From Rhizomicrobium electricum (GTDB lineage Bacteria > Pseudomonadota > Alphaproteobacteria > Micropepsales > Micropepsaceae): 64,000 nt of DNA. The stretch spans positions 124,001 through 188,000 of the forward strand of contig NZ_JAASQS010000006.1 in assembly GCF_011762045.1 (NCBI RefSeq), written 5' to 3'. Shown in pieces: positions 25,066 to 37,471 of this stretch. Within the stretch, counting starts at the first letter, position 1, and each line of letters starts with the position of its first letter. The position numbers and the translations under genes were made by a program. The notes below the pieces were generated by a model. That model ran no database searches, was not told the origin of the DNA, and saw only the letters and a list, made by a program, of their open reading frames with translations.

Positions 25066-25755
25066 ATGTTCGAGCACGAGCAGTTCCAGAAGAAACTCTA
25101 CGGCCGCCGCAAGGGCCCGAAACTGTCGGCGCACAAGGAAGACTTGCGCCGCACCCTGTTGCCGGCCCACGCGCTGACGATCGTTCCGGGCGCCGATCCG
25201 CGCACGTGTTTCGCGCCGCCCGTCGAAGACGTCTGGCTCGAAGTCGGCTTCGGCGCCGGCGAGCACATGCTGGCGCTGGCGCGGAGCAATCCGTCGGTCG
25301 GTCTGATCGGTGCCGAGCCTTATGAATCCGGCGTCGCCAAGCTGCTCTCGCATATGGCCGACGATCCGCCGCCCAATCTGCGCATCCATGAAGGCGACGC
25401 GCGGGATATTCTCGCCGCCTTGCCGGACGGCACGTTAGGCAAGATTTTCGTGCTGTTCCCCGATCCCTGGCCGAAGACCCGTCACCACAAGCGCCGCTTC
25501 GTCCAGACCGAAATGCTGACCGCGTTCGCGCGGGTGCTTCGCCCCGGCGGCGAGTTCCGTTTCGCCAGCGACGATGCCGGGTATGCCGCCTGGACCCTGG
25601 AACGGGCGCTCGCCCACCCCGCATTCGCCTGGACCGCGAAAAGTCCGGCCGATTTCACCGCCCGTCCGGCGAACTGGCCGCCGACCCGCTATGAAGCCAA
25701 GGCGCTGCACGGCCCGCCGGTGTATTATTCTTTCATCCGGGTCTTCGCCGGCTGA
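25066..25755 (+). CDS. trmB: tRNA (guanine-N7)-methyltransferase TrmB
   Basis: 229 residues from ATG 25066. It transfers methyl from SAM to N7 of G46 in tRNA. The SAM-binding EVGFGAGEHMLALA, LIGAEPYESGVAKLL and EGDARDIL, and the catalytic FVLFPDPWPKTRHHKRRFVQ block, are diagnostic. Its placement after metK links methyl-donor supply with tRNA modification. Reading from an earlier in-frame start would cross the terminator hairpin and is not credible. Confidence 0.95.
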   Translation: MFEHEQFQKKLYGRRKGPKLSAHKEDLRRTLLPAHALTIVPGADPRTCFAPPVEDVWLEVGFGAGEHMLALARSNPSVGLIGAEPYESGVAKLLSHMADDPPPNLRIHEGDARDILAALPDGTLGKIFVLFPDPWPKTRHHKRRFVQTEMLTAFARVLRPGGEFRFASDDAGYAAWTLERALAHPAFAWTAKSPADFTARPANWPPTRYEAKALHGPPVYYSFIRVFAG

Positions 25756-25808
25756 CAGCGGCCGCTGCCTCCGGCGCCTATCTCCCGCCACGATATGGGT
25801 TTAAAACC

Positions 25809-26039
25809 ATGAGCATGACCCATCCCGACGACGACAAAGACGATCCCAAATGGGTGTGGCCGCATCCGGCCGATCTCGGCACCGTCGCCATCGCTGCCGT
25901 GTTCCTGGCGGGCATGATCGGAACCGTCATCTGGCTGTTTTCCAGCCCCGAACCGGTGCGCGAGTTGTTCGGCAACAAGCCGGCTGCCACACAGACCGAC
26001 AACGGCGAAGTGACCATCGATCTGCAGCAGAAAAAGTGA
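25809..26039 (+). CDS. Small single-pass membrane protein of unknown function
   Basis: 76 residues from ATG 25809 (a second ATG is two codons later). An acidic N-terminus (HPDDDKDDPKWVWPHPADLG) is followed by one hydrophobic helix (TVAIAAVFLAGMIGTVIWLF, about residues 25-44) and a polar C-terminus. I do not recognise the family. It lies between trmB and the rimP leader; codon use looks like its neighbours, which supports a real gene. Confidence 0.55.
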   Translation: MSMTHPDDDKDDPKWVWPHPADLGTVAIAAVFLAGMIGTVIWLFSSPEPVRELFGNKPAATQTDNGEVTIDLQQKK

Positions 26040-26101
26040 CGTCCCGAAAAGTGGCCAGCTTGTAATTTCACCGTTTCGCGGTTACATAGCGCCCATCCCA
26101 G

Positions 26102-26141
26102 ACAACAGAATGCTGTTGTGTGGCGGTCTACGGAGGCCGCC
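26102..26141 (+). promoter_or_regulatory. Two adjacent hairpins in the rimP leader
   Basis: ACAACAG-AATG-CTGTTGT (26102-26119) is a perfect 7-bp stem, followed at once by GGCGG-N10-CCGCC (26122-26141). They lie in the leader of the rimP-nusA operon, which in other bacteria is under feedback control. No identity with a described leader family was recognised. Confidence 0.4.
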
Positions 26142-26207
26142 GCGGGAAAAAGGTTTGGCTTGTGGGATACCCCCACACACGAAGGAACTGCTGCCATACT
26201 GTCGGCA

Positions 26208-26702
26208 ATGCATCATCTGGAACCGGTCCTGGCGCCCGTCATCGAGGCGGCGGGGTTTCGCTTGGTGCGTCTGCGCATGATGGGCGGCAAGGTCAAAACC
26301 CTGCAGATCATGGCCGAACGGCCCGACGGCTCGATGAATGTCGAGGATTGCGCCGAGCTTTCGCGCGCGCTGTCGGATTTCTTCGATGCCGAACCCGATG
26401 CGGTGCCCGGCGAATTCAATCTCGAAATTTCGTCGCCCGGTATCGACCGGCCGCTGACGCGCCTCACCGATTTCGCCCGCTGGGCCGGTCACGAAGCCAA
26501 GATCGATCTCTCCGCCGCGATCGACGGCCGCAAGCGGTTCCGCGGCATTTTGAAGGGCCTCGAAGGCTCCGACGTCGTCATCGACGCGGGCAAGGATACC
26601 CTCACGCTTCCCTTCGCTGCGATTGCGGAGGCGAAACTCGTTCTTACCGACAAGCTGATTGAAGAAGATCTGAAGGCGCGTGGCGCGCATAAGGAGCACT
26701 GA
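26208..26702 (+). CDS. rimP: Ribosome maturation factor RimP
   Basis: 164 residues from ATG 26208. It is needed for 30S subunit assembly, acting near S12. The family pattern is clear: EPVLAPVIEAAGFRLVRLRMMGGKVKTLQIMAERPDGSMNVEDCAELSRALSDFFD, then EISSPGIDRPLTRLTDFARWAG, and a C-terminal SH3-like half. The start is uncertain: ATG 26208 has a weak ribosome site, and an in-frame TTG at 26160 behind AAAAAGG would add 16 residues, closer to longer alphaproteobacterial homologues. It is the first gene of the translation cluster; nusA starts 2 bp after its stop. Confidence 0.93.
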   Translation: MHHLEPVLAPVIEAAGFRLVRLRMMGGKVKTLQIMAERPDGSMNVEDCAELSRALSDFFDAEPDAVPGEFNLEISSPGIDRPLTRLTDFARWAGHEAKIDLSAAIDGRKRFRGILKGLEGSDVVIDAGKDTLTLPFAAIAEAKLVLTDKLIEEDLKARGAHKEH

Positions 26703-26704
26703 CC

Positions 26705-28333
26705 ATGGCAGCGATTGCCGCAAACCGTACCGAACTCTTGCAGATCGCCGATGCGGTCGCGCGCGACAAGTCGATCGACAAGCAGGTCGTGCTCGGCGCC
26801 ATGGAAGAGGCGATGCAGAAGGCCGCCAAGGCCCGCTACGGCGCCGAAAACGAGATCAAGGTCGAGATCGATCCCAAGACCGGCGAGACCCACGTCTCCC
26901 GCTATCTGCACGTGGTCGAAGCGGTCGAGAACGACAAGATCGAAATCAGCCTTGCCGACGCCCAGGCGCGCAATCCTTCGGCCATGATCGGCGACATCAT
27001 CGCCGAGACGCTGCCGCCGGTGGAATTCACCCGCATCGCCGCCCAGGCCGCCAAGCAGGTGATCGTGCAGAACGTGCGCGAAGCCGAACGCGCCCGCCAG
27101 TACGACGAATACAAGGATCGCATCGGCGAAATCATTCACGGCATCGTCAAGCGCTCGGAATTCGGCTCGGTGGTGGTCGACCTCGGCCGCGCCGAAGGCG
27201 TGGTCCGCCGCGACGAGATGATCCCGCGCGAGAACTTCCGCGCCGGCGATCGCATCCGCGCCTATATCTACGACGTGCGCAAGGAAACGCGGGGTCCGCA
27301 GATTTTCCTGTCGCGTTCACATCCCCAGTTCATGGTCCGCCTGTTCGCGCAGGAAGTGCCGGAAATCTACGACGGCATCATCGAAATCCGCGCCGTGGCG
27401 CGCGATCCGGGCTCCCGAGCCAAGATCGCCGTGATCTCGAAGGATTCCTCGATCGATCCGGTCGGCGCCTGCGTCGGTATGCGCGGCGTGCGCGTCCAGG
27501 CCGTGGTGCAGGAGCTGCAAGGCGAGCGCATCGACATCATTCCGTGGTCGGGCGAAGCGGCGACCTTCATCGTCAACGCGCTGGCGCCGGCGGAAGTCTC
27601 CAAAGTCGTGCTCGACGAAGATGCCCACCGCGTCGAAGTGGTGGTGCCCGACGAGCAGCTCTCGCTCGCCATCGGCCGCCGCGGCCAGAATGTGCGTCTG
27701 GCCTCCCAGCTCACCGGCTGGCAGATCGACATTCTGACGGAAGCCGAGGAATCGGAGCGCCGCCAGAAGGAATTCGCCACCCGCACGGCGTTGTTCATGG
27801 AAAGCCTGGATGTCGACGAGACCGTCGCCCAGTTGCTCGCGTCCGAAGGTTTCGGCGAAATCGAAGATGTCGCCTATGTCGACTTGCACGATCTCGCTTC
27901 GGTGGAAGGCTTCGACGAGGAGACCGCCCAGGAACTGCAGAGCCGCGCCGTCGAGTTCATCGAAGCGCGCAACAAGGAAATGGACGACAAGCGCCGCGAA
28001 CTCGGTGTCGAGGATGCCGTCCTGGAAGTGGACGGAGTCACCACGGCGATGGCCGCGGCGCTCGGCGAGCACGAGATCAAGACCTTGGAAGACCTGGCTG
28101 GTTGTGCCACCGACGATCTCTTGGGCTACTACGAAATCACCAAGGACAAGGAGCGCGTCCGCATCGCCGGGGCGCTCGAAGGCTTCGATCTTACCGCTGA
28201 CGATGCCAACGCCATCATCATGAAGGCCCGCGTCAAGGCCGGCTGGATCGAGGCGCCGGTCGAAGAGGAAGTGGCGGCGGACGGCGAGGAAGTTGCCGAA
28301 GACAACGGCGAGGCGCCCGAGGCCGAAGCCTAA
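26705..28333 (+). CDS. nusA: Transcription termination/antitermination factor NusA
   Basis: 542 residues, ribosome site AAGGAG. It binds RNA polymerase and nascent RNA, controlling pausing, termination and rRNA antitermination. The domains are the N-terminal polymerase-binding domain (1-~125), S1 ([31 protein letters not shown]), two KH domains ([38 protein letters not shown]) and two C-terminal acidic helix-hairpin-helix repeats (about 370-510), as usual in proteobacteria. A Glu/Ala-rich tail ends the protein. Confidence 0.97.
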   Translation: MAAIAANRTELLQIADAVARDKSIDKQVVLGAMEEAMQKAAKARYGAENEIKVEIDPKTGETHVSRYLHVVEAVENDKIEISLADAQARNPSAMIGDIIAETLPPVEFTRIAAQAAKQVIVQNVREAERARQYDEYKDRIGEIIHGIVKRSEFGSVVVDLGRAEGVVRRDEMIPRENFRAGDRIRAYIYDVRKETRGPQIFLSRSHPQFMVRLFAQEVPEIYDGIIEIRAVARDPGSRAKIAVISKDSSIDPVGACVGMRGVRVQAVVQELQGERIDIIPWSGEAATFIVNALAPAEVSKVVLDEDAHRVEVVVPDEQLSLAIGRRGQNVRLASQLTGWQIDILTEAEESERRQKEFATRTALFMESLDVDETVAQLLASEGFGEIEDVAYVDLHDLASVEGFDEETAQELQSRAVEFIEARNKEMDDKRRELGVEDAVLEVDGVTTAMAAALGEHEIKTLEDLAGCATDDLLGYYEITKDKERVRIAGALEGFDLTADDANAIIMKARVKAGWIEAPVEEEVAADGEEVAEDNGEAPEAEA

Positions 28334-28469
28334 GCGCTTCGAAAAGTTGGATGTTTTGCTGATAGGCAAGACCGGAGGGACCGGCTATAAGAGCCCCCTT
28401 TCCGGCCCTGATTGAAGGAGTGACGAGCACTGGAACGGGTTTTGGCGATCACTGCGGGGAGGGCGCCCC

Positions 28470-29116
28470 ATGCTGGCGGCCACCACAGACAATGAGGGCG
28501 CCTCGCGCGAGCGGCGCTGCATCGCCACCGGTGCGGTTCTGCCGGCGGAGAAGCTCGTCCGTTTCGTCGTAAGCCCCGACGGCGACGTCGTTCCCGATCT
28601 CGACGGCAAACTGCCGGGTCGCGGCATCTGGCTGACCGCCAACCGCACCGCCTTTGCCAAGGCGATCGTCAAAGGCGATTTTTCCAGGGCCGCCAAGGCC
28701 AAGGTGAAGGTTGCCCCCGATCTTGCCGATCACGTCGCCCATCTTCTGGCGGAGCGGATCAAGGCCGATCTCGGTATGGCGCGGCGGGCCGGACTCGCCG
28801 ATGTCGGATTCGACAGTGCCATGCGGGCCCTCGACAAGAAAATCCCGCCGGCGCTGATGTTCCACGCCGCCGGTTCCTCCGATGACGGCCGCCGCAAATT
28901 GCGCTCGGCGGTCAAAAGCCGCGAACTCGACGTCCGCTTCCTCGATGTCCTCAGCCGGGACGAGCTGAGCTTGGCGTTGGGGCGGGAGAATGTGGTACAC
29001 GCCGCCATCAGGCCGGGTGCCCTGGCGGATCGACTGATTTTGAATTCCGTAAGACTGGCGGGCCTCAAGGCGAAGCCGTCTGACTTCAAGGGCCCAGCCC
29101 AGGACGAAAGCACGTT

Positions 29117-29120
<4 letters not shown>
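28470..29120 (+). CDS. YlxR (DUF448)/L7Ae-like RNA-binding protein
   Basis: 216 residues from ATG 28470 behind GGGGAGGG. The N-terminal YlxR/RnpM domain (about 10-90) has [43 protein letters not shown] with the GRG(I/A)W signature. The second half ([29 protein letters not shown]...) resembles the L7Ae-type extension of alphaproteobacterial homologues. YlxR is reported to bind RNase P RNA in Firmicutes; a role here is inferred. The stop overlaps infB by 4 bp. Confidence 0.85.
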
Positions 29121-31771
<2,651 letters not shown>

Positions 31772-31835
31772 GATCTATCCAGCGGCGGCATCGCGCGACA
31801 TGCGTGCGGTGCCGTCTTCGTATGTGGAGGCTTTC

Positions 31836-32315
31836 ATGCCCCGGCCCCGTTCCCGCGGACATTCCGCCCGTTCCGATCTCGGTCCCACCCAGCGCCAGCT
31901 TCGCGTCGGCGAAATGCTGCGCCATGCGCTGGCGACCATCCTGTTCCGCGGCGACATCCGCGATCCCGATCTGGCCGGCGTATCGGTGACGATCACGCAG
32001 GTTCTGCCGTCCGGTGACATGCGCCACGCCACCGTCTATTGCGAACCCTTGGGCGGCAAGGATGCCGACAAGATCATCAAGGCTCTGAACCGCAACAAGG
32101 CCTACCTGCGCGGTCAGATGGGCCACATGATCGACCTCAAATTCACCCCCGATCTGCGCTTCGTCGAAGACAAGTCGTTCGCCGAGGCCGAAAAGATCGA
32201 GATCCTTCTGAAGTCCGAGCGGGTGCAGCAGGACCTCGCCAAGAACGACGGCGACGACCCGGACTCGAGCGACGAAGGCCAAGGAAAAGAAGATGGGCCG
32301 ACGCAAGAAGGGTAA
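31836..32315 (+). CDS. rbfA: Ribosome-binding factor A
   Basis: 159 residues from ATG 31836 right behind GGAGG; an in-frame ATG 12 codons upstream lacks a ribosome site. It acts in 16S 5'-end maturation and cold adaptation. The KH-like RbfA core is visible: RQLRVGEMLRHALATILFRGDIRDPDL, VSVTITQVLPSGDMRHATVY and KAYLRGQMGHMIDLKFTPDLRFVEDKSF. An acidic C-terminal tail of about 25 residues follows. The last 23 bp overlap truB. Confidence 0.96.
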   Translation: MPRPRSRGHSARSDLGPTQRQLRVGEMLRHALATILFRGDIRDPDLAGVSVTITQVLPSGDMRHATVYCEPLGGKDADKIIKALNRNKAYLRGQMGHMIDLKFTPDLRFVEDKSFAEAEKIEILLKSERVQQDLAKNDGDDPDSSDEGQGKEDGPTQEG

Positions 32316-33237
32316 TCCGGTTCACGGCTGGGTGATCGTCGACAAGCCGATCGGGGTCACATCGACGCAGGTTGTGGCCAAGGTCCGGCGTGTGTTCGAA
32401 GCCCAGAAAGCGGGTCATGCCGGCACCCTCGATCCGATGGCGACCGGGGTTCTGGCGGTGGCGCTGGGCGAGGCGACCAAGACCGTGCCCTACGCCATGG
32501 ACGCCGAGAAGACCTATACCTTCACCGCCCGCTGGGGCGAGGGACGGGATTCCGACGACACCGAAGGGGCGGTCACCGGCACCACGGACAAGCGTCCGAC
32601 CAAAGCCGAAATAGAGGAAGTCCTCCCGCAATTCCAAGGTCTTATCACCCAAATTCCGCCCTCCTATTCGGCCATCAAGGTCGCTGGCGAGCGGGCTTAC
32701 GATATTGCGCGGGACGGGGATGTGGTCGAACTGGAGGCACGCACGGTTTTTGTGCGCCAAGTCCGGCTGGTCGCTATCCCCGACGCCGACCATGCCGAAT
32801 TCGAAATGCATTGCGGCAAAGGCACTTACGTCCGCGCTTGGGTGCGCGATGTGGGGCAGGCCTTGGGCTGCCTCGGCCATGTTTCCGCCCTCCGCCGGAC
32901 GCGGGTGGGGTCTTTCCATGTCGAAGACGCCGTCAGGCTGGATTCGCTGGAGGGTTTTATGCATAGTCCGGCCGCTTTCGAGCACTTGAGGCCCATTTCC
33001 ACCGCGCTGGACGGCATCCCGGCACTGGCGGTCACTGGGCCGGATGCGGTTCGCCTGAAAAGCGGCAATCCGATTTTGATCCGACCGGCGATGTTCGCGC
33101 GGATCACGGAAAGCCACGCAGGCGACGATCTTCAAGGGCTCACGGTCTATTGCTCCACGGGCGAAGGCGAGCCGGTTGCGCTCACCAGCTTCGAAGCCGG
33201 GGAACTAAGGCCGTTTCGTGTGTTCAACTTTGGATGA
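32293..33237 (+). CDS. truB: tRNA pseudouridine-55 synthase TruB
   Basis: 314 residues. It forms pseudouridine 55 in the T loop of nearly all tRNAs. The catalytic Asp lies in GHAGTLDPMATGVL. Other motifs are NPVHGWVIVDKPIGVTSTQVV, KTYTFTARWGEGRDSDD, PPSYSAIKVAGERAYDIAR and CGKGTYVRAWVRDVGQALG, followed by a C-terminal PUA-like part. It starts inside the 3' end of rbfA (23-bp overlap) and is followed 18 bp later by rpsO. Confidence 0.97.
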   Translation: MGRRKKGNPVHGWVIVDKPIGVTSTQVVAKVRRVFEAQKAGHAGTLDPMATGVLAVALGEATKTVPYAMDAEKTYTFTARWGEGRDSDDTEGAVTGTTDKRPTKAEIEEVLPQFQGLITQIPPSYSAIKVAGERAYDIARDGDVVELEARTVFVRQVRLVAIPDADHAEFEMHCGKGTYVRAWVRDVGQALGCLGHVSALRRTRVGSFHVEDAVRLDSLEGFMHSPAAFEHLRPISTALDGIPALAVTGPDAVRLKSGNPILIRPAMFARITESHAGDDLQGLTVYCSTGEGEPVALTSFEAGELRPFRVFNFG

Positions 33238-33255
33238 CCGAGGATACTTGTTGTT

Positions 33256-33525
33256 ATGACGATCACTGCCGACCGTAAAGCCGAACTGATCAAGGAATAT
33301 GCGACGACTCCGGGCGACACCGGTTCGCCGGAAGTGCAGGTGGCCGTGCTCTCCGAGCGCATTGCCAATCTCACTGAGCACTTTAAAGGTCACGCTAAGG
33401 ACAACCACTCGCGCCGCGGCCTCATCAAGATGGTTTCGCAGCGCCGCCGCCTGCTCGACTATGTCAAGGCGACCGACGTGAAGCGCTATGAATCGCTGAT
33501 CGCGCGCCTCGGACTGCGTCGCTGA
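33256..33525 (+). CDS. rpsO: 30S ribosomal protein S15
   Basis: 89 residues, the standard length. S15 binds the central domain of 16S rRNA early in 30S assembly. The sequence is diagnostic: [54 protein letters not shown]...[13 protein letters not shown]. It is separated from pnp by a strong hairpin, as in Escherichia coli, where the rpsO-pnp spacer is an RNase III site. Confidence 0.98.
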   Translation: MTITADRKAELIKEYATTPGDTGSPEVQVAVLSERIANLTEHFKGHAKDNHSRRGLIKMVSQRRRLLDYVKATDVKRYESLIARLGLRR

Positions 33526-33558
33526 TCGCGGCCCTATCCATAGTATGGTGTGATTCCC

Positions 33559-33586
33559 CGCACGCGCCTCTGGTGGGGCGCGTGCG
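33559..33586 (+). promoter_or_regulatory. Strong hairpin between rpsO and pnp
   Basis: A perfect 10-bp GC-rich stem (arms CGCACGCGCC and GGCGCGTGCG) with an 8-base loop and no T-tract. By position it corresponds to the pnp leader stem cut by RNase III in E. coli, through which PNPase represses itself. It could also be a weak rpsO terminator. Confidence 0.5.
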
Positions 33587-33670
33587 CTCGGATTCCTGCA
33601 TCCTGCAATGACGGGAACAGGAAAATGCCGCTCGGCAATCCGGCCGCGCGGGAATGAAGGAAAGTAGCAA

Positions 33671-35953
33671 ATGTTCAATATCACTCGAGAGGAAATCGAA
33701 TGGGGCGGGCGCAAGCTCACGCTTGAGACGGGCAGGATAGCCCGCCAAGCCGACGGTGCCGTTCTGGCGACCTATGGCGAAACGGTGGTGCTGGCGACGG
33801 TCGTCGGCGCCAAGCAGCCGAAGCCGGGCATCGACTTCTTCCCCCTCACCGTCAATTACCAGGAAAAGTATTTCGCCGCCGGCAAGATTCCGGGCGGCTA
33901 TTTCAAGCGGGAAGGCCGTCCCACCGAGCGCGAAACCCTGACCTCGCGCCTGATCGACCGCCCGATCCGTCCGCTGTTCGCCGACGGCTACAAGAACGAA
34001 ACCCAGGTCATCATCACCGTTCTCTCCCATGACATGGAGAACGATCCCGACATCGTGGCGTTGGTTGCCGCGTCGGCGGCACTGACGATTTCCGGCATTC
34101 CCTTCATGGGCCCGATCGCCGGTGCCCGCGTCGGCTATATCGACGGCGAATACGTTCTCAACACGCCGGTCGACAAGCTGCCCGAATCCAAGCTCGACCT
34201 CGTGGTCGCCGGTACCGCGGATGCGGTGCTGATGGTGGAATCGGAAGCCCAGGAACTCTCGGAATCCGAGATGCTCGGCGCCGTGATGTTCGGCCACAAG
34301 TCGATGCAGCCGGTGATCGACATGATCATCCGTATGGCCGAGAAGTGCGCCAAGGAACCGCGCGAACTGCCGGTCAACGACACCAAAGAGATCATCGAGA
34401 AGGTCAAGGCGTTCTCGAGTGCCGATCTTTTGGCGGCGTTCCACATCTCCGAGAAGCAGACGCGCTACGCCAAGAAGGACGAGATCAAGGCGAAAGCCGT
34501 CGCGGAATTCGTCGGCGAAGGCAAGCTCGACGAGCAGAAGTTCAATTCGGTCTGGCACGAAGTCGAAGCCCAGGTCATGCGCAACATGGTGCTCGACACC
34601 AAGAAGCGCATCGACGGCCGCGATCTCGTCACCGTGCGTCCGATCCTGGCGCAGGTCGGCGTCCTGCCGCGCACCCACGGTTCGGCGCTGTTCACCCGCG
34701 GCGAAACCCAGGCCCTGGTCGTTGCCACCCTCGGCACCGGCGAAGACGAGCAGTTCGTCGACAGCCTGGAAGGCACGTTCAAGCAGCACTTCATGCTGCA
34801 TTACAACTTCCCGCCCTATTCGGTGGGCGAAACGGGCCGCATGGGTTCGCCGGGCCGCCGCGAAATCGGCCACGGCAAGCTCGCCTGGCGCGCCATTCAC
34901 CCGCTGCTGCCGAAGAAGGACGAGTTCCCCTACACGCTGCGCGTGGTGTCGGAGATCACCGAATCCAACGGTTCCTCGTCGATGGCGACCGTCTGCGGCA
35001 CTTCGCTGGCGCTGATGGATGCCGGCGTTCCGCTGGCCAAGCCGACCGCGGGCATCGCCATGGGCCTGATCCTCGAAGGCGACCGTTATGTCGTCCTGTC
35101 GGACATCATGGGTGACGAAGATCACCTCGGCGACATGGACTTCAAGGTGGCCGGTTCCGAAAACGGCGTCACCGCGCTGCAGATGGACATCAAGATCTCC
35201 GGCATCACCGAAGAGATCATGCGCACCGCGCTCGATCAGGCCAAGGCCGGGCGTCTGCACATCCTCGGCGAAATGGCCAAGGCGATCACCCACAGCCGCG
35301 ACGAGCTCGGCGAACACGCGCCGCGCATCGAGACCATCAAGATCCCGACCGACAAGATCCGCGAAGTGATCGGCTCGGGCGGCAAGGTCATCCGCGAAAT
35401 CGTCGAAAAGACCGGCGCCAAGATCAACATCGAAGACGACGGCACCGTGAAGATCGCGTCGGCCGACGGCGAGTCGATCCGCGCGGCCCTCAAGTGGATC
35501 AAGTCGATCGTGGCCGAGCCGGAAGTCGGCGAAATCTACGACGGCAAGGTCGTCAAGGTGATGGACTTCGGCGCCTTCGTGAACTTCTTCGGTCCGCGCG
35601 ACGGCCTCGTCCACATCTCGGAACTGGCGCCCAAGCGCGTCGCCAAGACCACCGATGTCGTCAAGGAAGGCGACACCGTGAAAGTGAAGCTGCTCGGCTT
35701 CGACGATCGCGGCAAGGTGCGTCTCTCCATGAAGGTCGTCGATCAGACGACCGGCGAGGACATCACCGAGAAGCTGAAGGCGGAAGCCGCCGCGAACGGC
35801 CAGCCGTTCGAGGAAGATCAGGGCGGCCATGGCGGCGGTCACCGCGAACACCGCGACCGCGGCGGCCGCGGCCGGCGCGACCATCACGGCCGGGGTCACC
35901 GCGAAGAAGGCGGCGCTCCGGAAGCAAAGACGGAAGAGCCCAAAGACGAGTAA
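33671..35953 (+). CDS. pnp: Polyribonucleotide nucleotidyltransferase (PNPase)
   Basis: 760 residues. This phosphorolytic 3'-5' exoribonuclease and tailing enzyme is a trimer and degradosome component. It has two RNase PH domains separated by an all-helical part ([21 protein letters not shown]...[12 protein letters not shown]; later [29 protein letters not shown]), then KH ([20 protein letters not shown]) and S1 ([20 protein letters not shown]) domains. The tail of about 60 residues is rich in His, Arg and Gly. It ends the rimP-pnp cluster and is followed by an intrinsic terminator. Confidence 0.98.
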   Translation: MFNITREEIEWGGRKLTLETGRIARQADGAVLATYGETVVLATVVGAKQPKPGIDFFPLTVNYQEKYFAAGKIPGGYFKREGRPTERETLTSRLIDRPIRPLFADGYKNETQVIITVLSHDMENDPDIVALVAASAALTISGIPFMGPIAGARVGYIDGEYVLNTPVDKLPESKLDLVVAGTADAVLMVESEAQELSESEMLGAVMFGHKSMQPVIDMIIRMAEKCAKEPRELPVNDTKEIIEKVKAFSSADLLAAFHISEKQTRYAKKDEIKAKAVAEFVGEGKLDEQKFNSVWHEVEAQVMRNMVLDTKKRIDGRDLVTVRPILAQVGVLPRTHGSALFTRGETQALVVATLGTGEDEQFVDSLEGTFKQHFMLHYNFPPYSVGETGRMGSPGRREIGHGKLAWRAIHPLLPKKDEFPYTLRVVSEITESNGSSSMATVCGTSLALMDAGVPLAKPTAGIAMGLILEGDRYVVLSDIMGDEDHLGDMDFKVAGSENGVTALQMDIKISGITEEIMRTALDQAKAGRLHILGEMAKAITHSRDELGEHAPRIETIKIPTDKIREVIGSGGKVIREIVEKTGAKINIEDDGTVKIASADGESIRAALKWIKSIVAEPEVGEIYDGKVVKVMDFGAFVNFFGPRDGLVHISELAPKRVAKTTDVVKEGDTVKVKLLGFDDRGKVRLSMKVVDQTTGEDITEKLKAEAAANGQPFEEDQGGHGGGHREHRDRGGRGRRDHHGRGHREEGGAPEAKTEEPKDE

Positions 35954-35977
35954 CGTTTCCGTTTCTGCATAGAATGG

Positions 35978-36016
35978 AACCGCTCGCGGCATAGCTGTCG
36001 CGGGCGGTTTTGTTTT
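35978..36016 (+). terminator. Rho-independent terminator after pnp
   Basis: Arms AACCGCTCGCG (35978-35988) and CGCGGGCGGTT (35999-36009), an 11-bp stem with one T-G pair, then TTTTGTTTTA. It closes the rimP-pnp cluster. Confidence 0.85.
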
Positions 36017-36045
36017 AGGCTCCCCTCGGAACGAGGGAGACATCC

Positions 36046-36513
36046 ATGCCCAAGATCGACATCGAGACCGCCCCCGAACGCCGCGGAACCCGCTATCCCA
36101 AGCCTTACGACACGCCGTGTCTCGATCGCGTGCGCCAGCAGCTCGGCGATGCCGGCGGACTGACCCAGTTCGGCGTCAATCTCTTGACGTTGCAGCCGGG
36201 CGTGTGGTCGGCGCAGCGTCATTGGCACGTCGAGGAAGACGAGTTCGTCTTCGTCGTTTCCGGCGAGGTCGTGCTGATCGACGATGCCGGCGAACATGTT
36301 TTGAAGGCGGGCGATTGCGCGGCGTTCAAGGCGAACGATCCCAACGGCCACCACCTCGTCAACAAATCCGCACATCCGGCGCAGGTTCTCGAAGTCGGCA
36401 CCCGCACGCCGGGCGACAAGGATACCTGCTATTATCCGGATGCCGATCTCGTCTGGGATGGCCCCAAAGGCACCTACACCACGCGCGACGGAACGCCCTA
36501 TCCGGAAAAATAA
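36046..36513 (+). CDS. Cupin domain protein
   Basis: 155 residues behind a GAGGGAGA ribosome site. A single cupin-2 beta-barrel contains both motifs: W-S-A-Q-R-H-W-H-V-E-E-D-E-F-V-F-V-V-S-G (two His and a Glu as metal ligands) and the second motif around GDCAAFKANDPNGHHLVN. Relatives are often annotated as metal-binding sugar isomerase- or transcription-related cupins, but the reaction cannot be told. It lies alone after the pnp terminator. Confidence 0.85.
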   Translation: MPKIDIETAPERRGTRYPKPYDTPCLDRVRQQLGDAGGLTQFGVNLLTLQPGVWSAQRHWHVEEDEFVFVVSGEVVLIDDAGEHVLKAGDCAAFKANDPNGHHLVNKSAHPAQVLEVGTRTPGDKDTCYYPDADLVWDGPKGTYTTRDGTPYPEK

Positions 36514-36598
36514 CGCCAGGGATGGTTAACCTGCGCTAAGCATCTTGTGCCCGCGCCGTTTCGCGTCACAATCCGCCTGTGGTCGACGGGGGTCTTCG

Positions 36599-36901
36599 AT
36601 GCGTACGTTTCTCAGCTATGTGGGGCTCATCCTGTTGGGCCTCGCTTTGATGCTGCTCGGCGCCGACATGGTGACGACCCTCGAGCATCAAGGTCAGATC
36701 ACGCTGCGCTCGTTCCTCGATGTGTGGGCGATTTTCGACAAGAGTGCGGTCGCCGCCTTCACCGCGTGGCTGGGGCGGACCTTGCCGCAATGGGGCGCCA
36801 GTGCCGTTCTGTTGGTGCTCGGCATTCCGGCGTGGTCGATCGGCTTTATCGGTTTCTTCATCACCTTCTTCGCCGGCCACAAGCGGGAAGAGGCCGCATA
36901 A
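36599..36901 (+). CDS. Small membrane protein of unknown function
   Basis: 100 residues from ATG 36599, preceded by GGGGGTC. Two hydrophobic segments are predicted: YVGLILLGLALMLLGADMV (about 6-24) and ASAVLLVLGIPAWSIGFIGFFITFF (about 68-92), with the polar part between. The family is not recognised, though similar two-helix proteins are common in alphaproteobacteria. Its stop is 1 bp from the end of the convergent cobalamin adenosyltransferase gene. Confidence 0.7.
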   Translation: MRTFLSYVGLILLGLALMLLGADMVTTLEHQGQITLRSFLDVWAIFDKSAVAAFTAWLGRTLPQWGASAVLLVLGIPAWSIGFIGFFITFFAGHKREEAA

Positions 36902-36902
36902 T

Positions 36903-37460
36903 TCAGCGGTTCTTGCCCGGCACCCACAGCACGTCGTTGCCGCCGTTGGCGAGGCGGCTCAAGACGAACAGGTGATCCGATAGCCGGTTGATGTAGGCAA
37001 GCGCCGCGGTGCCTACTTTCTCGGCCTTGGCCAGTGCCACGATATCCCGTTCGGCCCGGCGCACGATGGTGCGGGCCAGATGCAGTTCGGCCGCCAGCGG
37101 CGTTCCGCCCGGCAAGACGAACGAATTGAGCGGCGCCAGCGTCGCGTTCATGGCATCGATTTCGTGTTCGAGCCGCTCCACCTGTTCGCTCACGATGCGA
37201 AGGTGCGGACCTTCCTCGCCATCCTTTTCGGGCACGCAGAGATCGGCGCCGAGATCGAACAAATCGTTCTGGATGCGGCCGAGCATGGCATCGATGTCGC
37301 CGCCGGCGGCGAGGCGGGCCAATCCAAGCGCGGCATTGGCTTCGTCGACGCTGCCGAGGGCTTCCATCCGCAGAGCATCCTTGTCGATGCGGGTGCCGTC
37401 GCCGAGGCCGGTCTGTCCGGCGTCGCCGGTGCGGGTGTAAATGCGATTCAGTTTGACCAT
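36903..37460 (-). CDS. Cob(I)yrinic acid a,c-diamide/cobalamin adenosyltransferase, PduO type
   Basis: 185 residues. It transfers the adenosyl group of ATP to cob(I)alamin to make coenzyme B12. The PduO/MMAB signatures are present: YTRTGDAGQTGLGDGTRIDKD (ATP site), SFVLPGGTPLAAELHLARTIVRRAER and YINRLSDHLFVLSRLAN. Its presence implies use of adenosylcobalamin-dependent enzymes such as methylmalonyl-CoA mutase, not seen in the window. It stands alone on the minus strand next to the palindromic intergenic repeat. Confidence 0.95.
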   Translation of the reverse strand: MVKLNRIYTRTGDAGQTGLGDGTRIDKDALRMEALGSVDEANAALGLARLAAGGDIDAMLGRIQNDLFDLGADLCVPEKDGEEGPHLRIVSEQVERLEHEIDAMNATLAPLNSFVLPGGTPLAAELHLARTIVRRAERDIVALAKAEKVGTAALAYINRLSDHLFVLSRLANGGNDVLWVPGKNR

Positions 37461-37471
37461 CCACCGAGCCT

